From Neoroseomonas alkaliterrae (GTDB taxonomy: Bacteria; Pseudomonadota; Alphaproteobacteria; Acetobacterales; Acetobacteraceae): a stretch of 64,000 bases of DNA. The DNA lies in the NCBI RefSeq assembly GCF_014199195.1, contig NZ_JACIJE010000008.1, positions 62,001 to 126,000 of the forward strand, read 5' to 3'. Of the stretch, positions 50,993 to 60,330 are shown one piece after another. The first letter of the stretch is position 1; every line of letters begins with the position of its first letter. The notes under the pieces were generated by a model. That model searched no databases, was not told the DNA's origin, and worked only from the letters and a program-made list of their open reading frames with translations. The position numbers were made by a program, and so were the translations under genes.

Positions 50993-52075
50993 TCAGAAGC
51001 GGACGTTGTGGTTCTGCGTGAGGAAGTTGCGCACCCACTCCCGCGCCTCGGGCGAGATGGTGGTGGCGGTGCGGTAGAGCGCATCCGCCTCCGCACCGAC
51101 CGCCTGCGGGTAGTCGCCGAGGATGTCGCCGCGCCGGGCGATCAGCTCGGGGTCCTTCACCGCATCCTCGAAGGCCTTGCGGAAGGCGGCGATGATGGGC
51201 GCGGGCGTGTCGGAAGGGATCACCGCCGGCTTCTGCCCCGCGAAGGCCGCGACCGAACAGGCGCGATAGGCCTGGTAGGGCAGGCCATCCGGCGCGCGGC
51301 CGTGCAGGGTGCGGTAGACCTCCTCGAAGGTCGGGATCTCGGGGAAGGAAGGGTCGCGCTGCACATTGCCCTGCGCGTCCGGCACCCCGTACGAGAACAG
51401 CGGCACGGCCGCGCCCGCGCGCACCATCGGCATCACCTGCGTGTTCCAGGCCGGCGTCGTCTGGTGGTCGGCATTGGCGTCGCCGCGCTCGACCGCAAGG
51501 CGCGCATCGCCGCGCCCGCGCATCCCGAACACGTAGCGCGCATTCAGCCCGAGCAGGTGCAGCGCCAGGATCGCCACGATGTCGAGGCCGGTCGCGCCCT
51601 GGCTCGGGAAGACCAGCTCCTTGCCGCGCAGTTCCGCCACCTGGTCGGTGCGGCTGATCCCGAGGCGCGAGGAGACGTAGAGCACGCCCCCGGTGGGCGA
51701 GACGATCAGCGGCGTCCACTTCGCGTAGTCGTAGCGCACGCGCCTGTCGCCGAGCAGGAAGGGCAGGTGCGTGGAGGCCGAGGGGCCGAAGATCGCCGAG
51801 CCGTCCGGGCGCGCGCGCTGGGCGAAGTCGTTCGCGCCGATGATCGAGCCGCCGCCCGGGACGTTGCGGACGATGACGGTGGGCTGGCCCGGCAGGTGGC
51901 GGGCGAGGAAGGGCGAGAGGAAGCGCGCCCAGACATCGCTGCCGCCGGCCTCGGCGAAGGGGATGACGAATTCGATGGTGCGGCCGGCGAAGTTCGCCTG
52001 GGCCTGCGCCGTCAGCGGTGCGGTGGCGCCGATGGCGGCGGCGCCCAGAAGGGCGCGCCGGGACAGGATGGGCAT
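50993..52075 (-). CDS. TctC-like substrate-binding protein, copy 2
   Basis: 360 residues with a signal peptide (about 1-27, RRALLGAAAIGATAPLTAQAQA). A divergent Bug/TctC member: FVIPFAEAGGSDVWARFLSPFLARHLPGQPTVIVRNVPGGGSIIGANDFAQRARPDGSAIFG, then LIVSPTGGVLYVSSRLG, and a conserved end TTISPEAREWVRNFLTQNHNVRF. It is about 50% identical by eye to the next gene upstream and of the same length (360). It sits right before tctAB, so it is the transporter's likely receptor. Confidence 0.88.
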   Translation of the reverse strand: MPILSRRALLGAAAIGATAPLTAQAQANFAGRTIEFVIPFAEAGGSDVWARFLSPFLARHLPGQPTVIVRNVPGGGSIIGANDFAQRARPDGSAIFGPSASTHLPFLLGDRRVRYDYAKWTPLIVSPTGGVLYVSSRLGISRTDQVAELRGKELVFPSQGATGLDIVAILALHLLGLNARYVFGMRGRGDARLAVERGDANADHQTTPAWNTQVMPMVRAGAAVPLFSYGVPDAQGNVQRDPSFPEIPTFEEVYRTLHGRAPDGLPYQAYRACSVAAFAGQKPAVIPSDTPAPIIAAFRKAFEDAVKDPELIARRGDILGDYPQAVGAEADALYRTATTISPEAREWVRNFLTQNHNVRF

Positions 52076-52109
52076 GGTTGTTCCTCCCTCTTCGGCTCGG
52101 CCGGCCGGT

Positions 52110-53192
52110 TCAGAACCGCACGTTGTGGTTGTTCGCGAGGAAGTTGCGCGCCCATTCGCGCGCCTCGGGCGTGATGGTGGTCGCGACCTCGTAGACGCGC
52201 TGCACGTTGTCGCCCACCGCCTGCTCGTAGTCGCCGAGCACCTCGCCCTTGCGCGCCTGCAGTTCGGGATCGGCGACCGCCTGCTCGAAGGCGCGGCGGT
52301 AGGCGGCGACGATCTCGGGCGGCGTGCGCGGCGGCAGCATCGCCGGCTTCTGCGCCGCGAAGCCCGAGCCGAAGAAGGCGAAATAGGCATCGTATTCGAC
52401 GCCCGAGGGCTTGCGGCCGTGCATCATCTCGTAGGCTTCGACGAAATGCGGCAGGTCGGGGAAGGTCGGGTCGCGCGCCACATTGCCCTGGGCATCGAGC
52501 ACGCCCCAGGAGAACAGCGGCACCACGTTGCCCGCCTGGATCATCGGCCGCACCTGCGTGAGGAAGGCCGAGGAGGTCTGGTAGTCGATCGTCGCCTCGC
52601 CGCGTTCGAGCGCGAGCCGTCCCTCGCCGCGGCCGCGCATGCCGAAGACGTGGCGCACCTTGAGACCGAGCAGGTTGAAGGCGAGCATCGGCACGAGGTC
52701 GAGCGAGGTCGCGCCCTGGCTGCCATAGACCAGCTCGGTCTCCCGCACCTTGCCCAGTTCGCCGGCATTGGCGACGTTGAAGCGGGCGGGGATGTAGACG
52801 ACGCCGCCGGTCGGCGAGACGAGCACCGGCGGCATGGTGCGGAAATCGTAGCGCACGCGCCGGTCGCCGAGCAGGAAGGGGAACTGCGTCGAGCCCGAGG
52901 TGCCGATGAAGGTGGAACCGTCGGGCCGCGCGCGCTGGTAGAAGTCGTTGGTGCCGGTGATCGAGCCGCCGCCGGGGACGTTGCGGATGATCACCGTCGG
53001 CCGCCCGGGCAGGTACTTGGCGAGATAGGGCGCCATGAACCGCGCCCAGACGTCGCTGCCGCCGCCTTCGGCGAAGGGGATCACCCATTCGATGGTGCGG
53101 CCCGCGAAATCCGTCGCGCGCTGCGCGACCGCGGGGGCGGCGAGCAGGGCGGCGGAACCGGCGAACAGGCTGCGGCGGCTGACGAGCGACAT
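52110..53192 (-). CDS. TctC-like substrate-binding protein, copy 1
   Basis: 360 residues, first gene of the tctC-tctC-tctAB-prpF operon. Signal peptide about 1-24. Same plan as copy 2: WVIPFAEGGGSDVWARFMAPYLAKYLPGRPTVIIRNVPGGGSITGTNDFYQRARPDGSTFIG, SPTGGVVYIPARF, and an end ITPEAREWARNFLANNHNVRF that matches copy 2. The two probably bind related substrates and share one permease. Divergent from the rluC-like gene across 106 nt. Confidence 0.88.
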   Translation of the reverse strand: MSLVSRRSLFAGSAALLAAPAVAQRATDFAGRTIEWVIPFAEGGGSDVWARFMAPYLAKYLPGRPTVIIRNVPGGGSITGTNDFYQRARPDGSTFIGTSGSTQFPFLLGDRRVRYDFRTMPPVLVSPTGGVVYIPARFNVANAGELGKVRETELVYGSQGATSLDLVPMLAFNLLGLKVRHVFGMRGRGEGRLALERGEATIDYQTSSAFLTQVRPMIQAGNVVPLFSWGVLDAQGNVARDPTFPDLPHFVEAYEMMHGRKPSGVEYDAYFAFFGSGFAAQKPAMLPPRTPPEIVAAYRRAFEQAVADPELQARKGEVLGDYEQAVGDNVQRVYEVATTITPEAREWARNFLANNHNVRF

Positions 53193-53298
53193 TCTTGCGA
53201 CCTCCCAGGACGAGCGAGCCTGTTACGCGACAAGCGGGGCCTCGCGCAACGCCCGCCGCGCATGGCGCGCCGGTGCGGCGGCGCGGTAGGATGCGCCC

Positions 53299-54273
53299 AT
53301 GCCCGTCACCACCCGCACCGTCCGCCCCCAGGACGGCGATACCCGGCTCGACCGCTGGTTCCATCGCCACTACCCGATGCTCACGCAGGGTGCGCTGCAG
53401 AAGATGCTGCGCACCGGCCAGATCCGCGTGGACGGCAAGCGCGCCGAGGCGAGCACGCGCCTGCTCGCCGGCCAGCAGGTGCGCGTGCCGCCCATGCCGG
53501 CCGCGCCCGCGCCCAGGGCCGAGCCGAAGCCGGTGGATGCGCGCGAGGCGGCGGCGCTCGAACGGCTGGTGCTCTATCGCGACGATTCCGTCATCGCGCT
53601 CGACAAGCCGCAGGGCATGCCGGTGCAGGGCGGGCCGGGCATCGCGAAGCATCTCGACGGGATGCTCGATGCGCTGCGATTCGGGGCGGAGGACCGCCCG
53701 CGCCTGGTGCACCGGCTCGACCGCGACACGACCGGGGTGCTGCTGCTGGCGCGCACCCCGGCCGCCGCGTCGCGCCTCGCCGCCGCCTTCCGCGGGCGCG
53801 ATGCCGAGAAGACCTACTGGGCCGTGGTGGTCGGCCGGCCGCACCCGCTGGAAGGGCGGATCGACATGGCGCTGGGCCGGCAGCGCGGGGCGGGCGGCGA
53901 GCGCACGGTGCCCTCCGATGCGAAGGACGCGGCGCGCGCGGTCACGCTCTATCGCGTCCTCGATTCGGCGCAGAAGCGCGCCGCCCTGCTCGAACTCACG
54001 CCGCTGACCGGGCGGACGCACCAGTTGCGCGTGCATTGCGCCGCCGCGCTGGGCTGCCCGATCCTCGGCGACGGCAAGTATGGCGGCGCGGCGGCGCATC
54101 CCGAGGGTTTCGGCGACCGCACCCTGCACCTGCACGCCCGCGCGCTGCGCATCCCGCACCCCGAGGGCGGGGTGCTGGAACTCGCCGCGCCGCTGCCGCC
54201 CCACATGAAGGAGACCTTCGCCTTCCTCGGCTTCGACCGGCCGCGCACGCCGCCCTGCCGGCGGGTGCGCTGA
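53299..54273 (+). CDS. RluA-family 23S rRNA pseudouridine synthase (RluC-like)
   Basis: Converts uridines to pseudouridine in 23S rRNA. 324 residues. S4 RNA-binding domain (about 14-65): TRLDRWFHRHYPMLTQGALQKMLRTGQIRVDGKRAEA. Catalytic domain: ALDKPQGMPVQGG, HRLDRDTTGVLLLART with the catalytic Asp D141, LTPLTGRTHQLRVHCAALG-like end. Divergent from the tctC operon; followed 1 nt later by asmA. Confidence 0.93.
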   Translation: MPVTTRTVRPQDGDTRLDRWFHRHYPMLTQGALQKMLRTGQIRVDGKRAEASTRLLAGQQVRVPPMPAAPAPRAEPKPVDAREAAALERLVLYRDDSVIALDKPQGMPVQGGPGIAKHLDGMLDALRFGAEDRPRLVHRLDRDTTGVLLLARTPAAASRLAAAFRGRDAEKTYWAVVVGRPHPLEGRIDMALGRQRGAGGERTVPSDAKDAARAVTLYRVLDSAQKRAALLELTPLTGRTHQLRVHCAAALGCPILGDGKYGGAAAHPEGFGDRTLHLHARALRIPHPEGGVLELAAPLPPHMKETFAFLGFDRPRTPPCRRVR

Positions 54274-54274
54274 G

Positions 54275-56731
54275 ATGGCGATGCCGCGCGCGGTGAAATG
54301 GGGCCTCGCGGGCCTGGGCGGCGTCCTGCTGCTGGCCATCCTCGCCCTCGCCGGGCTGACGCTGGCGCTGAACGCGGGCGCGCTGACGCCGCGGCTGCTC
54401 GCGGCCATCGAGCAGGCGACGGGGCGCGCGGCGGGCCTCGGCGCCGTGTCGCTGCGCCCCGGCCTGACGCCGCGCCTCGCGGTGGATGGCGCGACGCTCG
54501 CCAACCTGCCGGGCGGCTCGCAGCCCGAGATGGCGCGCATCCGCCGCATGGAGGCGAGCCTCGCGCTGCTGCCCCTGCTGCGCGGGGAGGTCGCCTTCCG
54601 CCGCATCGTGATCGAGGGCGCGGAGATCCTGCTCGAACGCACGGCGCAGGGCGTGCCGAACTGGGTGCTGCGGCCCGCCGCCACCGATCCCGCCCCCGGG
54701 GGCGTCGCGGGTGCGCCGCCGCCGCCGCGCCCGGCAAGGCGCGTGGCGATCGGGGAGGTGGTGCTGGCGGACAGCCGCCTGATGCTGCCCGATCCGCGTC
54801 TCGGCGCCGTGGCGGTGGAGCGGATGCGCGTGACCGGCCTCGGTTCGGCGGGACCGCTCGCCTTCGCCGGCAGCCTTGCGCTGCATGGCGTGAGCCTCGC
54901 GGTGGAGGGCGAGGCGTCGCAGACCGAACCGCGCGCGCGCGGCACGCTGACGGCCGGGCGCAACCGCATCGGCTTCGAGGGCGGGATCGGCGCGGCGACG
55001 CGCATCGAGGCGGCGATCCCTGAGCCCGAGACGCTGCGCCCGCTGCTCGCCGGCCTCGCGCCCGGCATGGGCTGGCCGGCGGCGCTGCCGCCCCTCGAGG
55101 GCCGGCTCGATCTCGCGGCAGACATGGCGCCGCAGGCGGCGGCGCTGCGCATCGGCGCGATGGATCTCGGCGCGGTCGCGCCCGGCCTCGCGCTGAGCGC
55201 GCTCAGCGTGGCGATGCCCGCGCCGGACCGGGAGGCGGAGATCGCGCTGGAAGGCGCGCGCGGCGGCGTCGGGTTCCGCGCGGTGCTCGGCCTCGATCCG
55301 CCGGCCGCACTGCTGGCGCCCGAGGGGGGCGCGCCGCTCGCCCTGGCGTTGCGGGCGGAGGCGGGCGCGGCGCGGCTCGAGGCGACGGGGCGCCTCGCGC
55401 GGCCGCGCGCGGGCGAGGGTCTGGCGCTCGACATCCGCGCCAGCCTGCCGGATGCGGCGGTGCTCGCGCCGCTGCTGCCCGGCCTGCCCGCCCTGCGCGA
55501 GGCGAGCCTGAGCGCGCGGGTGGCGATGGAGGGCGGCCCGGCGCGCGGCATCGCGGTGTCGCCCTTCGCCATCGCCTCGCCCATGCTGGCCGCCGAGGGC
55601 GCGCTGACGCTGACGCCCGGCACGCCCTTCGGCGTGACGGGGCGCCTCGCGGTGGCGCGGGCGGATCTCGATGCGCTGCGGCCGCAGGCCGCGCCGGCGG
55701 CCGCGCCGCCCGCTCCGCCGCCGGCCGGCCCGGCGCCGCCTGCCGCCGAGCGCCGCCTGATCCCGGACATGCCCTTGCCGCTCGCCGCCGCGCGCGCCTG
55801 GCGGGGGCGCGTCGAGGTGAGCGCCGGCGAGATCGTCTCGGGCGGCGCCGCCTGGCGCGACCTCGCCGCCGTGATCGCGGCCCGGGACGGCGTGCTGGAG
55901 GTGCAGCCCTTCGCGCTCGCCACCCCGGGCGGCGTGCTGCGCGGGCAGGCTCGGCTCGATGCGCGGGCCGAGCCGCCGGCGGTCGCACTGGCGCTGCGCA
56001 GCGAGGGGCGCGGGCTCGACCTCGGCGCGCTGCGGCGCGCGATGGGGGAGGCGCCGAGCCTCGAAGGCCGCGCCGAGATCCGCCTCGACCTCTCAGGCCA
56101 TGGGGCGGGCACGCGCGCGGTGGCGGCGACGCTGGCGGGGGAGGCCGGGCTGGCGATGGTGGAGGGGCGGCTCGCCCCGGCAGGCCTCGCGCGGCTCGGG
56201 CCGGAGCTGGTGGCGCTGCTGCTGCCCGGCGCGCCGCGGGAGGGGCTGGCGCTGCGCTGCCTCGCCCTGCGCCTCGACGCCGCGGACGGCGTGGCGCGGA
56301 GCCGTGCGCTGCTGCTCGAGACCTCGGCCGGGCGCATCGAGGGGACGGCCGCGCTCGACCTGCGCGACGAGGGCCTCGCGGCGCGGCTGGTGCCCGATGT
56401 GACGCTGTTCGGCGTGACCGTGCGCGCGCCGGTCGGGGTGGGCGGCACGCTCGCCGCGCCGCGGGTCGGCGTGGATGCCGGGCGGGCGCTCGGCCAGGCG
56501 GCGCGGGATGCGGCGGCGAACCGCCTCGGCCTCGACCGCGGCGGGCCGGCGGGCGGGGATTGCGCGGCGCAGCTCCGGCTCGCGCGCTTCGGCGCGGAGG
56601 GGCCGCTGCCCGCAGCACCCGCACCGGCGGCCGCCCCGGCCCCCGTGCCCGGCGTGCCGCGCGAGTTGCAGGGGCCGGCCCAGGATGTGCTGCGCGGCCT
56701 GGGCGGCATCCTGGGCGGCGGGCGCCGTTAG
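54275..56731 (+). CDS. AsmA-family envelope protein (818 aa)
   Basis: Large inner-membrane-anchored periplasmic protein of the AsmA family, thought to carry lipids between membranes. N-terminal helix (about 12-36, AGLGGVLLLAILALAGLTLALNAG), then the AsmA start LTPRLLAAIEQATGRAAGLGAVSLRPGLTPRLAVDGATLANLPGGSQPEMARIRRMEASLALLPLLRGEVAFRRIVIEGAEILLER. The long middle is beta-rich and alanine/leucine-rich. C-terminal AsmA region: EGRAEIRLDLSGHGAGTRAVAATLAGEAGLAMVEGRLAPAGLARLGPELVALLLP. Same strand as rluC-like and atp12. Confidence 0.88.
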   Translation: MAMPRAVKWGLAGLGGVLLLAILALAGLTLALNAGALTPRLLAAIEQATGRAAGLGAVSLRPGLTPRLAVDGATLANLPGGSQPEMARIRRMEASLALLPLLRGEVAFRRIVIEGAEILLERTAQGVPNWVLRPAATDPAPGGVAGAPPPPRPARRVAIGEVVLADSRLMLPDPRLGAVAVERMRVTGLGSAGPLAFAGSLALHGVSLAVEGEASQTEPRARGTLTAGRNRIGFEGGIGAATRIEAAIPEPETLRPLLAGLAPGMGWPAALPPLEGRLDLAADMAPQAAALRIGAMDLGAVAPGLALSALSVAMPAPDREAEIALEGARGGVGFRAVLGLDPPAALLAPEGGAPLALALRAEAGAARLEATGRLARPRAGEGLALDIRASLPDAAVLAPLLPGLPALREASLSARVAMEGGPARGIAVSPFAIASPMLAAEGALTLTPGTPFGVTGRLAVARADLDALRPQAAPAAAPPAPPPAGPAPPAAERRLIPDMPLPLAAARAWRGRVEVSAGEIVSGGAAWRDLAAVIAARDGVLEVQPFALATPGGVLRGQARLDARAEPPAVALALRSEGRGLDLGALRRAMGEAPSLEGRAEIRLDLSGHGAGTRAVAATLAGEAGLAMVEGRLAPAGLARLGPELVALLLPGAPREGLALRCLALRLDAADGVARSRALLLETSAGRIEGTAALDLRDEGLAARLVPDVTLFGVTVRAPVGVGGTLAAPRVGVDAGRALGQAARDAAANRLGLDRGGPAGGDCAAQLRLARFGAEGPLPAAPAPAAAPAPVPGVPRELQGPAQDVLRGLGGILGGGRR

Positions 56732-56747
56732 CGGTATCGGGGCGCGC

Positions 56748-57455
56748 ATGAAGCGTTTCTGGGACCATGCCGTGGCCGTCACCCGCCCCGAGGGCGGCCA
56801 TGCCGTGCTGCTCGACGGCAGGCCGCTGCGCCTGCCCGGCGGCGCGCGGCTCGCCACGCGCTCGGCGCCGCTGGCCGAGGCGATCGCCGCCGAGTGGCAG
56901 GCGGCGGGCGAACGCAAGGGCGGCGAGATGACGATGGAGCAGGTGCCGCTGACACGCCTGCTCGGCACCGCGCAGGAGCGCGTCGCGGCGGACCCCGCGC
57001 CGGTGATCGAGGGGCTGGCGCGATACGCGGAGACCGACCTGCTCTGCTACCGCGGCGACGACCCGCGCCTTGCCGCGCTGCAGGCGCGCGAGTGGCAGCC
57101 GCTGCTCGACTGGGCGGCGGCGGCCCATGGCGCGCCGCTGACGGTCACGGCGGGGCTGATGCCGGTCGCGCAGCCGCCGGCGAGCCTCGCGGCGCTGCGC
57201 GCGGCGGTGGCGGCCCATGCGGCGGAGGAACTCGCCGCGCTCGGCCTCGCCGTGCCGGCGCTGGGCAGCCTCGTTCTCGGCCTCGCGCTGTCGGCCGGGC
57301 GGCTCGAGGCGGCCGAGGCGCATCGCCTCGCCGTGCTGGACGAGACCTTCCAGGAGGAACGCTGGGGCGCGGACGAGCAGGCGCTGGCCCGCCGCGCGCG
57401 GATGGCGGCCGATGTCGCGCTCGCCGAACGCTTCCTCGCGCTGCTGCGCGCATGA
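56748..57455 (+). CDS. ATP12-family chaperone for F1-ATPase assembly
   Basis: A 235-residue ATP12-like chaperone that binds the F1 alpha subunit before assembly. Seen: [85 protein letters not shown] and [22 protein letters not shown] 56748 is the natural start; it lies 16 nt after asmA. Its stop overlaps acyP (ATGA). Such alphaproteobacterial ATP12 genes often lie near rluC. Confidence 0.9.
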   Translation: MKRFWDHAVAVTRPEGGHAVLLDGRPLRLPGGARLATRSAPLAEAIAAEWQAAGERKGGEMTMEQVPLTRLLGTAQERVAADPAPVIEGLARYAETDLLCYRGDDPRLAALQAREWQPLLDWAAAAHGAPLTVTAGLMPVAQPPASLAALRAAVAAHAAEELAALGLAVPALGSLVLGLALSAGRLEAAEAHRLAVLDETFQEERWGADEQALARRARMAADVALAERFLALLRA

Positions 57456-57727
57456 CGGCGCGGCGGGTGCTCATCGAGGGCCGCGTGCAGGGCGTGGGCT
57501 ATCGCGACTGGATGGTGCGCGAGGCGCGGCGGCTCGGCGTCTCGGGCTGGGTGCGGAACCGCGCCGATGGGCGGGTCGAGGCGCTGGTGGCGGGCGATGC
57601 GGCGGCGGTGGCGGCGCTGCTGGCCGCCTGCCGGCGCGGGCCGCCGCTCGCGCGCGTGGAGGCGCTGCGCGAGGAGGCGGCGGATCCCCCGGCGGAGGAG
57701 GGCTTCCGGCGCCTGCCGGGCGGCTGA
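57452..57727 (+). CDS. acyP: Acylphosphatase
   Basis: A 91-residue enzyme that hydrolyses acyl phosphates. Seen: [13 protein letters not shown] with the anion-binding R18, and [17 protein letters not shown] with N36, both needed for catalysis. Size is normal for the family. Start overlaps the atp12 stop (ATGA). Last of the rluC-asmA-atp12-acyP run; followed by a hairpin. Confidence 0.93.
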   Translation: MTARRVLIEGRVQGVGYRDWMVREARRLGVSGWVRNRADGRVEALVAGDAAAVAALLAACRRGPPLARVEALREEAADPPAEEGFRRLPGG

Positions 57728-57730
57728 TGC

Positions 57731-57765
57731 CCGGCGGGCGAAAGGCCAACCCCTTCGCCTGCCGG
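57731..57765. terminator. 15-bp hairpin in a convergent gap, CGGGCGAA family
   Basis: Arms 57731-57745 and 57751-57765 with a 5-nt loop (one A-C and one G-T position). Like the hairpin at 3122 it has the core GGCGGGCGAAAGG / CCCTTCGCC and lies between convergent genes (acyP and ilvE). No U-tract. Confidence 0.6.
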
Positions 57766-57780
57766 CATGCGCCGTGCCGC

Positions 57781-58857
57781 TCAGGCCGCGACCGGCACCA
57801 CGCTGGTCCAGCCATGCGGGTCGTTGGTGCGCCCGTACTGGATGCCGGTGATGGCGTCGTAGAGGCGCTGCGTGATCTCGCCCGTCTCGCCGTTGTTGAT
57901 CAGGATGTCCTCGCCCTTGTAGCCGAGCGTGCCGACGGGCGAGACGACGGCGGCGGTGCCGGTGCCCCACATCTCGCGCAGCGTGCCGCGGCGGCCGGCC
58001 TCCATCACCTCGTCGATGGTGATGGGGCGCTCGCTGACGGCGAGGCCCCAGTCGCGCATGAGCTGCAGCGCGGAGGCGCGCGTCACGCCGTCGAGGATGG
58101 TGCCGGCGAGCGGCGGCGTGATCACCTCGTCGCCGATGCGGACCATGATGTTCATGGTGCCCACCTCGTCGAGATACTTGCGGTGCACGCCGTCGAGATA
58201 CAGCACCTGGGTGTAGCCGGCCCTGGCGGCATCCTGCTGGCCGGCGAGGGACTGGGCGTAGTTGGCGGCGGTCTTGGCCTCCCCCGTGCCGCCGCGCACG
58301 GCGCGCACATGCGTGTCGGAGGCGAGGATGCGGACCGGCTTCACCCCTTCCTTGTAGTAGGAGCCCACCGGCGAGAGGATGAGGAAGTAGAGCAGGCTGT
58401 GCGCCGGATGCACGCCGAGCATGACGTCGGTCGCGATGATCGTCGGCCGCAGGTAGAGCGAGGTGCCCGGCTTGCGCGGCACCCAGTCCGCATCGAGCCC
58501 GACCAGCGCGTCGAAGGAGGCGCGGATGATGTCCACCGGCAGTTCCGGCATGCACATGATCCGCGCCGAGCGGTTGAACCTCTCGGCATGCCGGTCCGCG
58601 CGGAAGAGGCGGATCTGCCCGTCATCGCCGCGGAATGCCTTGAGGCCGTCGAAGATGGCCTGGCCGTAGTGCAGCACCGAGGTGGCCGGGTCGAGGCTCA
58701 GCGGCCCGTAGGGCTCGATGCGCGGGTTGTGCCAGCCCTTCCCCTCCTCGTAGTTCATCAGGAACATGTGGTCGGTCATGACCTTGCCGAAGGCGAGCGC
58801 GTCGTCCGCCGGCTTCTGCTTCGGCGCGCTGGTGCGCGTGGTGGGGAAAGGGCCCAT
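57781..58857 (-). CDS. ilvE: Branched-chain amino acid aminotransferase
   Basis: Final step of valine, leucine and isoleucine synthesis, PLP-dependent. 358 residues, the long (class II-like) form: GPLSLDPATSVLHYGQAIFDGLKAFRG, RPTIIATDVMLGVHPA, RGGTGEAKTAANYAQS with PLP K195, and KYLDEVGTMNIM, LDGVTRASALQL, GTGTAAVVSPVG. A GGAAGGA ribosome binding site precedes ATG 58857. Divergent from marR, with a palindrome between them. Differs from the aminotransferase at 2260, so two subclasses exist. Confidence 0.95.
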   Translation of the reverse strand: MGPFPTTRTSAPKQKPADDALAFGKVMTDHMFLMNYEEGKGWHNPRIEPYGPLSLDPATSVLHYGQAIFDGLKAFRGDDGQIRLFRADRHAERFNRSARIMCMPELPVDIIRASFDALVGLDADWVPRKPGTSLYLRPTIIATDVMLGVHPAHSLLYFLILSPVGSYYKEGVKPVRILASDTHVRAVRGGTGEAKTAANYAQSLAGQQDAARAGYTQVLYLDGVHRKYLDEVGTMNIMVRIGDEVITPPLAGTILDGVTRASALQLMRDWGLAVSERPITIDEVMEAGRRGTLREMWGTGTAAVVSPVGTLGYKGEDILINNGETGEITQRLYDAITGIQYGRTNDPHGWTSVVPVAA

Positions 58858-58955
58858 GTTGCGTGTCCTTCCGGGTTGTCCTGCGCCGCATCCGAGGCGG
58901 CCGAACGAAACATTCTTGCTTTGACCGGCTGCAGTTTGGAATGACACGACGGATC

Positions 58956-58972
58956 GGTCAATGATACTGACC
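58956..58972. promoter_or_regulatory. MarR-type palindrome between ilvE and marR
   Basis: GGTCA-atgatac-TGACC (58956-58972) lies 9 nt before the marR ATG, in the divergent gap of 123 nt. On the minus strand TTGACC (58963-58958) would be a -35 for ilvE overlapping the palindrome. MarR proteins bind such 15-20 bp repeats and often repress their own gene. Confidence 0.45.
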
Positions 58973-58980
58973 CAAGAGCA

Positions 58981-59541
58981 ATGCGAGGGCTGAACATGGC
59001 AGCCAAGACCGCCGCGCAGATCGCCGAGACGCCCGAGCGCAGCCCGCTGCCCGCCGGGCGCAACCTCCTGTTCCTGCGCGAGGAGGAACTGCGCCTCGCG
59101 CAGGACCTGCTGTTCTTCGGCTACCGCGACTTCACCGCGGGCGCGGACGAGATCCTCGCCGAGCTCGGCATGGGGCGCGCGCATCACCGGGTGCTGCACT
59201 TCGTCGGGCGCCGGCCGGGCATCACGGTGGGCGAGCTGCTCGGCATCCTCGGCATCACCAAGCAGAGCCTCGGCCGCGTGCTGCAGCCGCTCGTCGAGGA
59301 AGGCTACGTGACCCAGACGCCGGGCCGGGCCGATCGCCGCCAGCGCCTGCTGACGCTCACGCCCAAGGGTGCTGCGCTGGAGCGGCGGCTGTTCGAGCGG
59401 CAGCGCGAGACGGTGATGCGCGCCTATCGCGAGGCGGGGCCCGTCGCCGTCGAGGGCTTCCGCCGCGTCATGCGCGGGCTGATGGGCGAGGAGGCCCGCG
59501 CCGCCTGCGACCGTCTGGGCGAGCGGGACCCCGGGCGATGA
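58981..59541 (+). CDS. MarR-family transcriptional regulator
   Basis: 186 residues. Winged helix region: DEILAELGMGRAHHRVLHFVGRRPGITVGELLGILGITKQSLGRVLQPLVEEGYVTQTPGRADRRQRLLTLTPKGAALERRL, a full MarR pattern. ATG 58981 is used; ATG 58996 (MAAKTA) is also possible. Overlaps the response regulator gene (ATGA), so MarR, response regulator and kinase form one operon. Likely regulates itself and perhaps ilvE through the palindrome at 58956. Confidence 0.92.
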   Translation: MRGLNMAAKTAAQIAETPERSPLPAGRNLLFLREEELRLAQDLLFFGYRDFTAGADEILAELGMGRAHHRVLHFVGRRPGITVGELLGILGITKQSLGRVLQPLVEEGYVTQTPGRADRRQRLLTLTPKGAALERRLFERQRETVMRAYREAGPVAVEGFRRVMRGLMGEEARAACDRLGERDPGR

Positions 59542-60248
59542 ACGGCGGCGCGGAGACCGCCCATCTGCTGGTCGTGGACGACGACGCGCGCCTGCGCGAC
59601 CTGCTGCAGCGCTTCCTGACCAAGCAGGGCTTCCGCGTGACCGCCGTGGCCGACGCCGCAGCGGCCCGCCGCGCCATCGCGGCGATGATGTTCGACCTGA
59701 TGGTGCTCGACGTGATGATGCCGGGGGAATCGGGGCTTTCGCTGGCGGAGTCGCTGCGGCGGGACGGCAACGAGGTGCCCATCCTGATGCTGACCGCGCG
59801 CGGCGCGCCCGAGGACCGCATCGCCGGCTTCGAGCACGGGGTGGACGACTACCTGGCGAAACCCTTCGACCCGCGCGAGCTTGCGCTGCGCATCCGCACC
59901 ATCCTGCGGCGCGCCGCACCCGCGCCCTCGGCCCAGGCGCTGCCGGCCGCGCCGGTGCAGCTCGGCACGCGCTGGTTCGACGTGGAGCGCGCCGAGCTGC
60001 GCGGCCCCGAGGGCATCGTGCGGCTCACGGGCGGCGAAGCGGCGCTGCTCCAGGCGCTCGCGCGCCACCCGGGCGAGGTGCTGAGCCGCGAGGAGATCGC
60101 CGCCGCGCTCGGCACGCCGGAGGCCGGCGAACGCGCGATCGACGTGCAGGTCACCCGGCTGCGCCGGAAGGTCGAGGCGGACCCGCGCGAGCCGCGCTTC
60201 ATCCAGACGGTGCGGCACCGGGGCTATGTGCTGAGGCCGGGGCCGTGA
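59538..60248 (+). CDS. OmpR/PhoB-family response regulator
   Basis: 236 residues. Receiver domain: LLVVDDDARLRDLL (acidic pocket D14-D16), phosphoacceptor D58 in MVLDVMMPG, K108 in LAKPFDPREL. C-terminal winged helix (about 135-233): VRLTGGEAALLQALARHPGEVLSREEIAAALGTPEAGERAIDVQVTRLRRKVEADPREPRFIQTVRHRGYVL, typical OmpR type. Overlaps the marR stop and is followed 82 nt later by its kinase. Confidence 0.95.
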   Translation: MNGGAETAHLLVVDDDARLRDLLQRFLTKQGFRVTAVADAAAARRAIAAMMFDLMVLDVMMPGESGLSLAESLRRDGNEVPILMLTARGAPEDRIAGFEHGVDDYLAKPFDPRELALRIRTILRRAAPAPSAQALPAAPVQLGTRWFDVERAELRGPEGIVRLTGGEAALLQALARHPGEVLSREEIAAALGTPEAGERAIDVQVTRLRRKVEADPREPRFIQTVRHRGYVLRPGP

Positions 60249-60330
60249 GGCGGGAGAAGGGAACGCGTCCGCCCGCGCGCGCCTCGGCCTTCCGCGGTCG
60301 CCCGGGCGCGGCGCATGCCGCTGCGTCGGC

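Noticed and set aside
52012-56709. A 1565-residue reading frame on the minus strand
   Set aside because: Serine/arginine/alanine-rich shadow of tctC, rluC-like and asmA genes in other frames; no domain and no start signal.
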